Below are positions 1 to 10,167 of a stretch of 64,000 nt of DNA, one piece after another (position 1 is the first letter of the stretch; every line of letters starts with the position of its first letter). The notes below the pieces were generated by a model. The model was given only the letters and a program-made list of their open reading frames with translations, was not told the origin of the DNA and made no database searches. Source of the stretch: Citrobacter braakii (GTDB taxonomy: Bacteria > Pseudomonadota > Gammaproteobacteria > Enterobacterales > Enterobacteriaceae); the NCBI RefSeq assembly GCF_002075345.1, contig NZ_NAEW01000004.1:248001-312000 (forward strand). The letters are read 5' to 3'. The position numbers and the translations under genes were made by a program.

Positions 1-44
1 TTAACTGCGACCAGCCATTCGTCCTGATACAGAATCTCCAGCAT
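1..44 (-). CDS. truC: tRNA pseudouridine(65) synthase TruC, N-terminal fragment
   Basis: Only the first 14 codons are in the window (MLEILYQDEWLVAV), and the gene runs off the left edge. They match my memory of the start of E. coli TruC, which makes pseudouridine-65 in tRNA-Ile1 and tRNA-Asp. The ATG shares its A with the TGA stop of yqcC (TGATG), so the two genes are translationally coupled as in E. coli. The assignment rests on this short stretch plus its neighbours. Confidence 0.8.
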   Translation of the reverse strand, partial: MLEILYQDEWLVAV

Positions 45-373
45 CAGGCGTTATCACTTGTAAACAGAGCATCCAATTCCTGCAATGCCGTCAGCAGAAT
101 TTCGCGTTGCGGGTGATCGGCTGCCAACGCCATTTCGTAATACGGTGCGACGGCAAAAGCCTGCGGAAGCGGCTGAGCGTTATCAATCAGCGTATGCATG
201 CGGGGAATCAATACCCATTGCAGCCACTCAACCGGCTCCATGGTATCCATACAAAAAGGCTGCGTGCTGGTAAACAGATGCTCTGCAGGCTCATCCAACC
301 GCCAGTGATTATGTTCACGCAGTAGCGCTTCAAGCGCGTGTAACTGCTGGCGCACACGGTCATGAGTCGTCAT
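44..373 (-). CDS. yqcC: YqcC family protein
   Basis: A 109-residue protein starting MTTHDRVRQQ, the same length as E. coli YqcC (DUF446), a small soluble protein of unknown function. I took the ATG at 373 rather than an upstream in-frame start, because the longer frame runs through the CsrB RNA and the extra residues have no counterpart in the family. It has no signal peptide or membrane segment. The stop codon overlaps the truC start, giving a yqcC-truC operon. The CsrB terminator lies about 60 bp upstream, so transcription probably starts in that gap or reads through from csrB. Confidence 0.9.
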   Translation of the reverse strand: MTTHDRVRQQLHALEALLREHNHWRLDEPAEHLFTSTQPFCMDTMEPVEWLQWVLIPRMHTLIDNAQPLPQAFAVAPYYEMALAADHPQREILLTALQELDALFTSDNA

Positions 374-430
374 GAAATTAACCTCAATGATGAAAAATCT
401 GGCGCGAAGAATAGCACTAGTGAAGGGAAA

Positions 431-794
431 GAAAAAAAGGGAGCACTGTAAAAACAGTGCTCCCGGTTCGTTTCGCAGCGTTCCAGCTACTTTTAGTGCT
501 CCCTGCTCATCCGTGACAACTTTTCCTATGGTCTTGCGACCTTGTTCATCCTGAACTTTTGCATCCTGCTCACACCACCCCGATGTGAAAACTTCATCCT
601 GAAGTGTCCTGGCCATCCTGACCCGCCGAACATCCTGACCGGCTCTCATTCTCCATCCTGGAGGTGTCCCTTAACGCATCCAGCGCTTTCCGCTTTGCTT
701 CATCCTGAAGCCTGTCCTTGTAACACCGTCCTGGTGTGTCCTGCCGAAGAGCCATCATCCTGATGTTCTCTTCGTTGTGCGACTCCTTGTCGAC
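431..794 (-). ncRNA. csrB: CsrB small regulatory RNA
   Basis: The minus strand from 794 begins GUCGAC and carries about 20 GGA motifs, many as CAGGAUG in hairpin loops. It ends in a strong terminator: GGGAGCACUGU pairs with ACAGUGCUCCC around 439-465, followed by U7. Length, ends and position between yqcC and syd match E. coli CsrB (about 369 nt). CsrB sequesters several CsrA dimers and so relieves CsrA control of glycogen, motility and biofilm genes. Its transcription is driven by BarA-UvrY; a matching UvrY-type box lies upstream at 968-985. The 3' end is placed at the end of the U tract by inspection. Confidence 0.95.
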
Positions 795-967
795 AGATAT
801 AGAATCGCCTGTTTCGCCTTGTCTTACAAGATGCTTACAGACACTCCCTTAAGATTATTTTCGTATGAAAGTTGACAATAAAACATTAACCTTATGAATA
901 ATAAGGAATAATTATTTTATCCGTTCATTAAGTCTTTACTTATCACCTGGCAATGTCCTACAGGGTT

Positions 968-985
968 TGTAAGAGATCTCTCACA
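968..985 (-). promoter_or_regulatory. UvrY (GacA-type) binding box for csrB
   Basis: TGTAAGAGATCTCTCACA is an 18-bp near-perfect inverted repeat. It closely matches the BarA-UvrY target known about 180-190 bp upstream of the E. coli csrB start, and here it lies 174-191 bp upstream of the predicted CsrB 5' end. It is also only 20 bp from the syd stop codon, so the csrB promoter region (795-1004) reaches to the end of syd. Confidence 0.75.
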
Positions 986-1004
986 AGGTTCAGGGCAATC
1001 TGGA

Positions 1005-1550
1005 TTACAGAACTGGCTTAAGCTGAGTGAGAAATTCCGCAAGTGAGTCCGTCAGCACCGTTCGTTTACGGGTTCCCAGCGTTTCTTTGCACACTTCACC
1101 GGAGAGATTGCACACCGAAATAACGTCAAGCTCATTGTCCTGGGTGGCAATAAAAAGCGTAGGCGACAGCTTGAGGCGCTTTTGCGTAACCAGGTGACCA
1201 ATCAGGTTTTCCTGAACGCGCCTGAAGTCGTCTTCGCTCCAGGTTTGCAGCAGCGTTAGTTTTTCATCCGCAAACTGCGCGTGCATGTCCCCGGCAAACT
1301 GGGTGGTGTAAAAAGCGTGAACGGCTGGTTGTATCACGATATCAAAGGCGCGTTCAACCGCATTGAGGTTTTTTTCGCCGACAAAAGGCTGAGGTTGCCA
1401 GAATACCGCATCGTCTGTGGAAGAAATGATGCACGGAGAAGGTACGCCATACAGCTCTTCGCTGAGGGGCCAACTGTTGTTTTTTTCGTACCATGCGTCG
1501 CAATAACGTGTCGTAAAGGCTGTCAACGCCTGCGCTGTCAATTCGTCCAC
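1005..1550 (-). CDS. syd: SecY-interacting protein Syd
   Basis: A 181-residue soluble protein starting [12 protein letters not shown], full length for the family and collinear with E. coli Syd throughout (for example [12 protein letters not shown] and [10 protein letters not shown]). Syd binds the cytosolic face of SecY and is thought to monitor or dissociate misassembled SecYEG translocons. It has no transmembrane segment. It is divergent from queF with a 68-bp gap, so the two promoters share that short space. The gap downstream holds csrB control elements. Confidence 0.95.
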   Translation of the reverse strand: MDELTAQALTAFTTRYCDAWYEKNNSWPLSEELYGVPSPCIISSTDDAVFWQPQPFVGEKNLNAVERAFDIVIQPAVHAFYTTQFAGDMHAQFADEKLTLLQTWSEDDFRRVQENLIGHLVTQKRLKLSPTLFIATQDNELDVISVCNLSGEVCKETLGTRKRTVLTDSLAEFLTQLKPVL

Positions 1551-1618
1551 TGATTTCTCTCTTCACAAAAGCCAGGATACACTTGTCGCATAGTGTATCT
1601 GGTTTATGACGGTGAAAC

Positions 1619-2467
1619 ATGTCCTCTTATGAAAATCATCAGGCGCTTGACGGCCTGACTCTCGGTAAATCAACAGATTACCGTGACAATTACGATGCCA
1701 GCCTGCTGCAGGGCGTTCCACGCAGCCTGAACCGCGACCCGCTGGATTTACAGGCCGATAATCTGCCTTTTCACGGTGCCGATATCTGGACGCTATATGA
1801 ACTGTCATGGCTGAATGCCAACGGTTTACCGCAGGTAGCGGTCGGTCATGTAGAACTGGATTACACCAGCGTAAATCTGATCGAATCGAAAAGCTTTAAG
1901 CTTTACCTGAACAGTTTTAACCAGACGCGTTTTGATTCCTGGGATGCGGTACGCCAGACGCTGGAAAACGATCTGCGCGCTTGTGCTCAGGGTGATGTCA
2001 GCGTAGCGCTGTACCGTCTTGACGAACTGGAAGGACAACCGATAGCCCACTTTAACGGCACCTGTATCGACAATCAGGATATCGTCATCGATAACTACCA
2101 GTTCAGCACAGAGTATCTGGAAAATGCCGTTGGCGGTGAAAAAGCGGTGGAAGAGACGCTGGTCAGCCATCTGCTGAAGTCTAACTGCTTGATCACCCAC
2201 CAGCCGGACTGGGGCTCCATACAGATTCAGTATCGCGGACGAAAAATCGATCGCGAGAAGCTGCTGCGTTATCTGGTCTCCTTCCGTCACCATAATGAGT
2301 TTCACGAGCAGTGCGTGGAACGCATTTTCAATGACATTCTGCGCTTCTGCCAGCCGGAGAAACTGAGCGTTTACGCACGCTACACGCGACGTGGCGGCCT
2401 GGACATTAACCCATGGCGCACCAACACCGATTTCACTCCGGCAACGGGGCGTCTGGTACGTCAGTAA
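1619..2467 (+). CDS. queF: NADPH-dependent 7-cyano-7-deazaguanine reductase QueF
   Basis: A 282-residue bimodular (YqcD-type) QueF. It reduces preQ0 to preQ1, the last step before the base is inserted into tRNA on the way to queuosine. The QueF signature ESKSFKLYL is at residues 89-97. The catalytic Cys190 (KSNC) and Asp197 (QPDWGS) are both present at the E. coli positions. The ATG at 1619 gives exactly the family length. It is divergent from syd and followed by ppnN after a 113-bp gap. Confidence 0.97.
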   Translation: MSSYENHQALDGLTLGKSTDYRDNYDASLLQGVPRSLNRDPLDLQADNLPFHGADIWTLYELSWLNANGLPQVAVGHVELDYTSVNLIESKSFKLYLNSFNQTRFDSWDAVRQTLENDLRACAQGDVSVALYRLDELEGQPIAHFNGTCIDNQDIVIDNYQFSTEYLENAVGGEKAVEETLVSHLLKSNCLITHQPDWGSIQIQYRGRKIDREKLLRYLVSFRHHNEFHEQCVERIFNDILRFCQPEKLSVYARYTRRGGLDINPWRTNTDFTPATGRLVRQ

Positions 2468-2580
2468 TCTTTTTTCTCAATTTTGCGTGCCGGATTCCGC
2501 GCGCAAGGTTGTGAAAGGTCATAAGCCAGGGCTATTGTAATCAACAGGGAATGACGTGTTGCGTCCCATAAGGAGTTTAC

Positions 2581-3945
2581 TTGATTACACATATTAGCCC
2601 GCTTGGCTCAATGGACATGTTGTCGCAGCTGGAAGTCGATATGCTTAAACGCACGGCCAGCAGCGACCTGTATCAACTGTTTCGTAACTGTTCGCTTGCC
2701 GTTCTGAACTCCGGCAGTTTGACCGACAACAGCAAAGAGCTGCTGTCACGCTTTGAAAGTTTCGACATTAACGTGCTGCGCCGCGAACGGGGCGTAAAGC
2801 TGGAACTGATCAACCCGCCTGAAGATGCGTTTGTTGATGGACGCATTATTCGCGCACTGCAGGCCAACCTGTTTGCTGTGCTGCGCGACATTCTGTTCGT
2901 CAATGGCCAGATCCATAACGCCGGTCGCTTTCAGCATCTGGATCTTGAAAGCTCGGTGCATATTACCAACCTGGTATTCTCGATCCTGCGCAATGCCCGG
3001 GCGCTACACGTGGGTGAAGCGCCGAACATGGTCGTCTGCTGGGGGGGTCACTCAATCAACGAAAATGAGTACCTGTACGCCCGTCGCGTTGGTACCCAAT
3101 TGGGCCTGCGCGAACTGAACATCTGTACCGGCTGTGGTCCGGGGGCGATGGAAGCGCCAATGAAAGGCGCTGCGGTCGGTCACGCCCAGCAACGATACAA
3201 AGACAGCCGCTTTATCGGTATGACCGAACCGTCAATCATTGCCGCTGAGCCGCCTAACCCGCTGGTTAACGAACTGATAATCATGCCGGACATTGAAAAA
3301 CGTCTGGAAGCGTTCGTGCGTATCGCCCACGGTATAATCATCTTCCCAGGCGGCGTAGGGACAGCAGAAGAGCTGCTGTATCTGCTGGGGATCCTGATGA
3401 ACCCAGCCAACAAAGATCAGGTTTTACCGCTGATCCTGACTGGACCAAAAGAGAGCGCCGATTACTTCCGCGTGCTGGACGAATTTATCGTGCACACACT
3501 GGGGGAAGATGCGCGTCGCCACTATCGCATTATCATAGACGATGCAGCAGAAGTGGCTCGTCTGATGAAAAAAGCGATGCCGCTGGTGAAAGAGAACCGC
3601 CGTGACACCGGTGATGCCTACAGCTTTAACTGGTCGATTCGTATCGCGCCTGATTTGCAGATGCCGTTCGAGCCGTCCCATGAAAACATGGCTAACCTGA
3701 AGCTGTACCCGGATCAACCCGTGGAAGTACTGGCGGCAGACCTGCGCCGTGCGTTCTCGGGGATTGTAGCCGGTAACGTGAAGGAAGTCGGGATCCGCGC
3801 CATCGAAGAGTTTGGCCCGTACAAAATCCACGGTGACCGCGAAATGATGCGCCGCATGGATGATCTCCTGCAGGGCTTTGTTGCACAGCATCGTATGAAG
3901 TTACCAGGCTCCGCGTATATCCCTTGCTACGAGATTTGCGCCTAA
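2581..3945 (+). CDS. ppnN: Nucleotide 5'-monophosphate nucleosidase PpnN (YgdH)
   Basis: A 454-residue protein of the LOG/TIGR00730-related family, the same length as E. coli PpnN. The enzyme cleaves purine and pyrimidine 5'-monophosphates to base plus ribose 5-phosphate and is stimulated by (p)ppGpp. GCGPGAME lies at about 184-191 and the hallmark PGGVGTAEE at 256-264. Translation starts at TTG, preceded by an AAGGAG ribosome site; this keeps the family length and the conserved N-terminus [11 protein letters not shown] strong terminator follows at 3997. Confidence 0.95.
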   Translation: MITHISPLGSMDMLSQLEVDMLKRTASSDLYQLFRNCSLAVLNSGSLTDNSKELLSRFESFDINVLRRERGVKLELINPPEDAFVDGRIIRALQANLFAVLRDILFVNGQIHNAGRFQHLDLESSVHITNLVFSILRNARALHVGEAPNMVVCWGGHSINENEYLYARRVGTQLGLRELNICTGCGPGAMEAPMKGAAVGHAQQRYKDSRFIGMTEPSIIAAEPPNPLVNELIIMPDIEKRLEAFVRIAHGIIIFPGGVGTAEELLYLLGILMNPANKDQVLPLILTGPKESADYFRVLDEFIVHTLGEDARRHYRIIIDDAAEVARLMKKAMPLVKENRRDTGDAYSFNWSIRIAPDLQMPFEPSHENMANLKLYPDQPVEVLAADLRRAFSGIVAGNVKEVGIRAIEEFGPYKIHGDREMMRRMDDLLQGFVAQHRMKLPGSAYIPCYEICA

Positions 3946-3996
3946 CCTCCAACAGCCGCCAGCAGACGCTATCGCGGTGACAGTTTTGTCCATATC

Positions 3997-4034
3997 AAAG
4001 CCGGGTTTGGCGCATCAGCCTCCCGGCTTTTTTT
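3997..4034 (+). terminator. Rho-independent terminator after ppnN
   Basis: AAAGCCGGG at 3997-4005 pairs with CCCGGCTTT at 4022-4030 around a 16-nt loop, and a T run continues to 4034. It sits 50 bp after the ppnN stop codon. Confidence 0.85.
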
Positions 4035-4335
4035 AGTGATACCAGTCACATAGCTCAGACGATCATATAAATACCGATGATGTTTCATTAAAAATAGCGC
4101 GCTACGCAAACGATTACCTTTAAAACCCAACCGTGATTTATCTTAGGAAATTATTATTAGTCGCCAAAATCCTCTAAAAACAACAGTTTTTACAGCGTAA
4201 CGCTCGTATCTTCGCGCCTTCGCTTTCATGATATATGTCGTTAATGTTAGCCTTCGCGCCCGTAAATTCGCTTTGACTATTTTTTAACAGATTAATGGTC
4301 CAAATTTATCCACATAAAAGGTGGATTATTGCATT

Positions 4336-4351
4336 TGGGATCGCGATCACT
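4336..4351 (+). promoter_or_regulatory. Candidate CRP site in the sdaC leader
   Basis: The AT-rich gap 4035-4507 (473 bp) has no gene and should hold the sdaC promoter. Within it, TGGGATCGCGATCACT fits the CRP pattern TGTGA-N6-TCACA in 8 of 10 core positions. E. coli sdaC is known to respond to CRP and Lrp. Possible -10 elements lie downstream (TAAAAT near 4366, TATAAA near 4410), but I cannot choose between them. No further structure is clear in this gap. Confidence 0.5.
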
Positions 4352-4507
4352 GATACATTCATTACTAAAATGTATCTTTCCGCCCGCAAATTATTACGGC
4401 GAAAAATTATATAAAAAATCGCTCAACGAATTTCGATTTACAGTCGGGTATTTTCTCATTGGATTGATCCCAAACCCGACTTTTTAAGCTTCCTCCAGGA
4501 GAAATAG

Positions 4508-5797
4508 ATGGAAAACACTCAAACCAGCACTATCGTTACGGGCCAGACCCGCAGCGCATGGCGCAAGACAGACACCATGTGGATGCTGGGCCTTTACGGC
4601 ACGGCGATTGGCGCGGGTGTATTGTTCCTGCCGATTAACGCAGGCGTAGGCGGTATGATTCCGCTGATCATCATGGCGATCCTCGCTTTCCCAATGACCT
4701 TCTTTGCACACCGCGGCCTGACTCGCTTCGTGCTGTCCGGTAAAAATCCGGGTGAAGACATTACTGAAGTAGTAGAAGAACACTTTGGTGTAGGCGCAGG
4801 TAAACTGATTACCCTGCTCTACTTCTTCGCTATCTACCCAATTCTGTTGGTCTACAGCGTAGCAATCACCAACACCGTCGAAAGCTTCCTGACCCACCAG
4901 TTGGCAATTACGCCGCCGCCGCGCGCAATCCTGTCTCTGATCCTGATTGTCGGCATGATGACCATCGTGCGTTTCGGTGAGCAGATGATCGTGAAGGCGA
5001 TGAGCATCCTGGTATTCCCGTTTGTTGCCGCCCTGATGCTGCTGGCGCTGTACCTGATCCCTCAGTGGAGCGGTGCAGTTCTGGAAACCCTGTCCTTTGA
5101 CTCTGCAGCAACCACCGGCAACGGACTGCTGTTGACCCTGTGGCTGGCAATTCCGGTAATGGTGTTCTCCTTCAACCACTCACCAATCATCTCCTCCTTC
5201 GCCGTGGCGAAGCGTGAAGAATACGGTGATGAAGCTGAGAAGAAATGCTCTAAGATTCTGGCATTCGCTCACATCATGATGGTGCTGACCGTTATGTTCT
5301 TCGTCTTCAGCTGCGTATTTAGCCTGACCCCAGCGGATCTGGCTGCAGCGAAAGAGCAGAACATATCTATCCTGTCTTACCTGGCAAACCACTTTAACGC
5401 GCCGATCATTGCCTGGATGGCACCGATTATCGCGATTATCGCTATCACCAAATCCTTCCTCGGCCACTACCTGGGCGCACGTGAAGGTTTCAACGGTATG
5501 GTGATTAAGTCTCTGCGCGGCAAAGGCAAAACCATCGAAATCAACAAACTGAACAAAATCACTGCGCTGTTCATGCTGGTAACCACCTGGATTGTGGCGA
5601 CGCTGAACCCAAGTATCCTCGGTATGATTGAAACCCTGGGTGGCCCAATCATCGCGATGATTCTGTTCCTGATGCCGATGTATGCAATTCAGAAAGTACC
5701 GGCAATGCGTAAATACAGCGGCCATATCAGCAACGTCTTCGTTGTGATTATGGGCCTGATCGCTATCTCCGCTATTTTCTACTCTCTGTTCAGTTAA
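4508..5797 (+). CDS. sdaC: Serine:H+ symporter SdaC (DcrA)
   Basis: A 429-residue inner-membrane transporter of the hydroxy/aromatic amino acid permease (STP) family, collinear with E. coli SdaC. About 11 hydrophobic helices follow the N-terminal cytoplasmic stretch, the first near [18 protein letters not shown]. It imports L-serine with protons. The ATG follows a strong GGAG site. sdaB starts 53 bp downstream on the same strand, so uptake and deamination of serine are encoded together. The long upstream region with a CRP-like site suggests carbon-source control. Confidence 0.96.
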   Translation: MENTQTSTIVTGQTRSAWRKTDTMWMLGLYGTAIGAGVLFLPINAGVGGMIPLIIMAILAFPMTFFAHRGLTRFVLSGKNPGEDITEVVEEHFGVGAGKLITLLYFFAIYPILLVYSVAITNTVESFLTHQLAITPPPRAILSLILIVGMMTIVRFGEQMIVKAMSILVFPFVAALMLLALYLIPQWSGAVLETLSFDSAATTGNGLLLTLWLAIPVMVFSFNHSPIISSFAVAKREEYGDEAEKKCSKILAFAHIMMVLTVMFFVFSCVFSLTPADLAAAKEQNISILSYLANHFNAPIIAWMAPIIAIIAITKSFLGHYLGAREGFNGMVIKSLRGKGKTIEINKLNKITALFMLVTTWIVATLNPSILGMIETLGGPIIAMILFLMPMYAIQKVPAMRKYSGHISNVFVVIMGLIAISAIFYSLFS

Positions 5798-5850
5798 TTC
5801 CCCTGCGCCGCTCCTCGGGGCGGCGCACCTCGATACACAATGGACGCCTC

Positions 5851-7218
5851 ATGATTAGCGTATTCGATATTTTCAAAATCGGCATTGGCCCTTCCAGCTC
5901 CCACACTGTTGGCCCGATGAAAGCAGGCAAACAATTCACGGATGACCTGATTGCACGCGGAATTCTCACTGACGTAACCCGCGTAGTGGTTGATGTCTAT
6001 GGCTCCTTGTCTCTGACGGGGAAAGGTCACCATACCGACATCGCGATTATTATGGGCCTGGCGGGTAATCTGCCGGATACCGTAGACATTGATGCCATCC
6101 CGGCCTTTATCCAGGATGTGAATACTCATGGACGTTTGCTGCTGGCGGACGGTCAACATGAGGTCGAGTTCCCGGTCGACAAGTGCATGAATTTCCATGC
6201 GGACAATCTGTCTCTGCACGAAAACGGGATGCGTATTACCGCACTGGCGGGCGAAAAAGCTATTTACAGCCAGACTTACTATTCCATTGGCGGTGGGTTC
6301 ATCGTTGATGAAGAACATTTTGGTTTACCGAACAACTCTCCGGTAAACGTGCCGTATCCGTATAAATCTGCGGCTGATTTGCAACGTCATTGCCAGGAAA
6401 CCGGCCTGTCACTTTCCGGTCTGATGATGCAAAACGAACTGGCGCTGCACAGCAAAGAAGAGCTGGAACAACACTTCGCCAACGTCTGGGACGTCATGCG
6501 CAGCGGGATTGAGCGCGGCATCACCACCGAAGGTGTATTGCCGGGCAAACTGCGCGTTCCACGTCGCGCGGCGGCGCTGCGTCGTATGCTGGTCAGCAGC
6601 GACAAAACCACCACTGATCCGATGGCGGTTGTTGACTGGATCAACATGTTCGCGCTGGCCGTGAACGAAGAAAACGCTGCTGGTGGACGCGTGGTTACGG
6701 CGCCAACTAATGGCGCATGCGGGATTGTTCCTGCCGTGCTGGCGTACTACGACAAGTTTATCCGCGAAGTGAACGCTAACTCGCTGGCACGCTACATGCT
6801 GGTCGCGAGCGCCATTGGTTCACTGTACAAGATGAACGCCTCCATCTCTGGCGCCGAAGTGGGCTGTCAGGGTGAAGTCGGCGTTGCCTGCTCCATGGCT
6901 GCGGCCGGTCTGGCTGAACTGCTGGGCGGTAGCCCAATGCAGGTGTGCATCGCGGCGGAAATCGGTATGGAACATAACCTGGGTCTGACCTGCGATCCGG
7001 TTGCCGGCCAGGTGCAGGTACCGTGCATTGAGCGTAACGCCATTGCTTCGGTTAAAGCAGTGAACGCCGCACGTATGGCGCTGCGCCGTACCAGCGAACC
7101 GCGCGTGTGCCTTGATAAAGTCATCGAGACCATGTACGAAACCGGTAAAGACATGAACGCCAAATACCGTGAAACATCTCGCGGCGGTCTGGCGATGAAG
7201 ATTGTCACCTGCGATTAA
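5851..7218 (+). CDS. sdaB: L-serine dehydratase 2 SdaB
   Basis: A 455-residue iron-sulfur L-serine deaminase that converts L-serine to pyruvate and ammonia. The N-terminal GIGPSSSHT segment and the cysteine-containing motifs NGACGIV, GCQGEVGVACS and GLTCDPVAG (candidate Fe-S and catalytic region) are intact. Its length equals E. coli SdaB. It is the second gene of sdaC-sdaB, separated by 53 bp with no visible terminator. A REP element follows 22 bp after the stop. Confidence 0.96.
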   Translation: MISVFDIFKIGIGPSSSHTVGPMKAGKQFTDDLIARGILTDVTRVVVDVYGSLSLTGKGHHTDIAIIMGLAGNLPDTVDIDAIPAFIQDVNTHGRLLLADGQHEVEFPVDKCMNFHADNLSLHENGMRITALAGEKAIYSQTYYSIGGGFIVDEEHFGLPNNSPVNVPYPYKSAADLQRHCQETGLSLSGLMMQNELALHSKEELEQHFANVWDVMRSGIERGITTEGVLPGKLRVPRRAAALRRMLVSSDKTTTDPMAVVDWINMFALAVNEENAAGGRVVTAPTNGACGIVPAVLAYYDKFIREVNANSLARYMLVASAIGSLYKMNASISGAEVGCQGEVGVACSMAAAGLAELLGGSPMQVCIAAEIGMEHNLGLTCDPVAGQVQVPCIERNAIASVKAVNAARMALRRTSEPRVCLDKVIETMYETGKDMNAKYRETSRGGLAMKIVTCD

Positions 7219-7239
7219 GTCCCACCACGTTTCAGGATC

Positions 7240-7278
7240 TGTAGGCCGGATGAGGCGCTCGCCGCCATCCGGTCTACG
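7240..7278 (+). repeat. REP palindrome between sdaB and xni
   Basis: TGTAGGCCGGAT...ATCCGGTCTAC forms an imperfect palindrome of the enterobacterial REP type, placed between the sdaB stop and the xni ribosome site. Such elements usually stabilise the upstream mRNA 3' end. Confidence 0.85.
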
Positions 7279-7283
7279 GATAA

Positions 7284-8111
<828 letters not shown>

Positions 8112-8115
8112 GTCT

Positions 8116-8193
8116 GTTGCCGAATGGCGCTGTGCTTATCTGGCCTACACGTCGAACACCCCGGTAGGCCGGATAAGGCTTTCACGCCGTCAC
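8116..8193 (+). repeat. BIME (two REP units) between xni and fucO
   Basis: Two REP-like units face each other: GTTGCCGAATGGCG...TTATCTGGCCTAC, then GTAGGCCGGATAAGG...CGCCGTCAC. They fill the space between the convergent ends of xni and fucO. Confidence 0.8.
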
Positions 8194-8202
8194 GCTGAAA
8201 AA

Positions 8203-9351
8203 TTACCAGGCAGTGTGGTACAGCTCAACGATATCCCCAAGATTCGCTTCACGGGGATTTCCCCCGGTACAAACATCGTCAAATGCCGCCTGCGCCAGCG
8301 CAGGAATATCCTCTTTACGTACGCCAACATCGCGTAAATGCAGTGGGATCCCTACATCGCGGTTAAGGGCGAAGACGGCATCCACTGCCGCTTTACGTGC
8401 CTCTGCCAGCGTCAGTTCTTCAACCTTAACTCCCATCACCCGGGCGATATCGCGGAATTTTTCCCCGGTGAATTCGGCGTTATAGCGCATCACGTGCGGC
8501 AGCAAAATGGCATTTGCTACGCCGTGCGGCGTGTTATAAAACGCGCCTAACGGGTGTGCCATTCCATGCACTAATCCCAGACCAACGTTGGAAAAGCCCA
8601 TCCCGGCCACGTACTGGCCCAGCGCCATCGCTTCCCCGGCCTGGGTATCGCCCGCAACGGAACCACGTAATGCCCCGGCTATCATTTCAATGGCTTTAAT
8701 GTGCAGCGCATCGGTAAGCGCCCATGCTGCCCGCGTAATGTACCCCTCAATAGCATGGGTCAGGGCATCCACTCCGGTGGCGGCTTTTAGCGCCGCTGGC
8801 ATGCCGTCCATCATGTCAGCATCGATGAACGCTACCTGTGGGATGTCATGGGGGTCGACACAAACAAACTTACGCCGATTTTCTTCGTCAGTGATCACGT
8901 AGTTAATGGTCACTTCCGCTGCCGTTCCCGCGGTGGTTGGGATAGCCATAACCGGCACGCTCGGGCTGTGCGTTGGCGATAACCCTTCAAGGCTGCGTAC
9001 ATCCGCAAACTCAGGGTTATTATTGATAATGCCAATCGCTTTACAGGTATCCTGAGGGGAGCCTCCGCCGATGGCGATCAGATAGTCTGCGCCGCTTTGC
9101 TGAAAGACACCCAACCCTTCCTGCACCACCGCAATGGTTGGGTTAGGAATAACGCCTGAATAGATTTCCCATGCCAGACCTGCAGCATCCATTCGGGAAG
9201 TCACCTTATCGACAACGCCGCACTGCACCAGATTTTTATCAGTCACAATCAACGCCTTGCGATAACCACGACGGATGACTTCATCGGTTAATGCACCAAC
9301 AGCTCCCCGGCCAAACCATGCCGTTTCGTTCAGAATCATTCTGTTCGCCAT
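8203..9351 (-). CDS. fucO: Lactaldehyde reductase (L-1,2-propanediol oxidoreductase) FucO
   Basis: A 382-residue iron-dependent alcohol dehydrogenase. It reduces L-lactaldehyde (from L-fuculose 1-phosphate) to L-1,2-propanediol with NADH under anaerobiosis, and also handles glycolaldehyde. The nucleotide loop GGGSPQD is at 95-101. The Fe ligands known from E. coli FucO correspond to Asp195, His199, His262 and His276, all present. It lies 27 bp downstream of fucA as in E. coli. In this genome it is the last gene of a possible seven-gene minus-strand unit starting at 16377. Confidence 0.97.
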   Translation of the reverse strand: MANRMILNETAWFGRGAVGALTDEVIRRGYRKALIVTDKNLVQCGVVDKVTSRMDAAGLAWEIYSGVIPNPTIAVVQEGLGVFQQSGADYLIAIGGGSPQDTCKAIGIINNNPEFADVRSLEGLSPTHSPSVPVMAIPTTAGTAAEVTINYVITDEENRRKFVCVDPHDIPQVAFIDADMMDGMPAALKAATGVDALTHAIEGYITRAAWALTDALHIKAIEMIAGALRGSVAGDTQAGEAMALGQYVAGMGFSNVGLGLVHGMAHPLGAFYNTPHGVANAILLPHVMRYNAEFTGEKFRDIARVMGVKVEELTLAEARKAAVDAVFALNRDVGIPLHLRDVGVRKEDIPALAQAAFDDVCTGGNPREANLGDIVELYHTAW

Positions 9352-9378
9352 CGTATTTCTCCTTTTCGCTATGCGAAA

Positions 9379-10026
9379 TTACTCTTCAATGCGTAATCCG
9401 TAAGATTTGAATTTCTCCAGCACAATGGCGATCTCCTCGTCATCCAGCACCGGCACCGGGTCAACAATCGCCAGCGTGCTCAGATAAAGGCGGGCCAGAA
9501 CTTCCACTTCATGCGCCAACCACAGTGCTTTTTCCAAATTCGCTTCACAAGCAATCAACCCATGGTGCTGTAAAAGCGTTGCCTTACGGTTTTTCAGGGC
9601 GACGCTCACATGCTCTGACAGCTCTCGTGTACCAAACGTCGCATAAGGCGCACACGGAATAGAGTTCCCCCCAGCCGCCGCAATCATGTAGTGAATTGCC
9701 GGGATAGGGCGATTAAGAATAGAAACGGCCGTGCAATGTACGGCATGGTTATGGACAACCGCATTGGCATCCGGACGTGTCTGGTATGCCGCCAGGTGAA
9801 AACGCCATTCACTGGAGGGTAATTGTCCTTTATCATATTTCCCGTCGTTATCTACATACACGATCATATTTTCAGTAAGTCTTTCGTAAGGAATACCGCT
9901 GGGCGTGATCAGCATCCCATTTTCATAACGCGCACTCACATTTCCCGCCGTCCCCTGATTCAATCCAAGGCTGGTCATTTCAAGGCAGGTTTCAATGATT
10001 TCTCGTGACAAACGCATTCTTTCCAT
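9379..10026 (-). CDS. fucA: L-fuculose-1-phosphate aldolase FucA
   Basis: A 215-residue class II (zinc) aldolase. It cleaves L-fuculose 1-phosphate to dihydroxyacetone phosphate and L-lactaldehyde; with D-ribulose 1-phosphate it yields glycolaldehyde. The catalytic Glu73 (SSEW) and zinc ligands His92, His94 and His155 are present. Its length matches E. coli. A 141-bp gap separates it from the upstream LacI gene. That gap contains an AT-rich TATATA stretch and an 18-bp inverted repeat (CTGAA-N8-TTCAG, 10118-10135), so an own promoter is possible. Confidence 0.97.
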   Translation of the reverse strand: MERMRLSREIIETCLEMTSLGLNQGTAGNVSARYENGMLITPSGIPYERLTENMIVYVDNDGKYDKGQLPSSEWRFHLAAYQTRPDANAVVHNHAVHCTAVSILNRPIPAIHYMIAAAGGNSIPCAPYATFGTRELSEHVSVALKNRKATLLQHHGLIACEANLEKALWLAHEVEVLARLYLSTLAIVDPVPVLDDEEIAIVLEKFKSYGLRIEE

Positions 10027-10167
10027 AATGATTCTCCGGGTACAGTTTCCCCTCGTCTTTATTGCGAAAAATGCAGCCGCAGAGTAAGACGGGTCAGGTT
10101 TCAGATACAGGCAGCCACTGAACGTATATATTCAGGTTCAGTAGGCCGATTTATTTATAGCGGCGTA

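Noticed and set aside
374-649. N-terminal extension of yqcC into the csrB region
   Set aside because: The extra residues lie in the CsrB RNA and have no family counterpart; the ATG at 373 gives the expected length.
4484-5179. 231-codon minus-strand frame opposite sdaC
   Set aside because: Pure shadow of the membrane-protein coding sequence: Gln/His-rich, low-complexity, no ribosome site.
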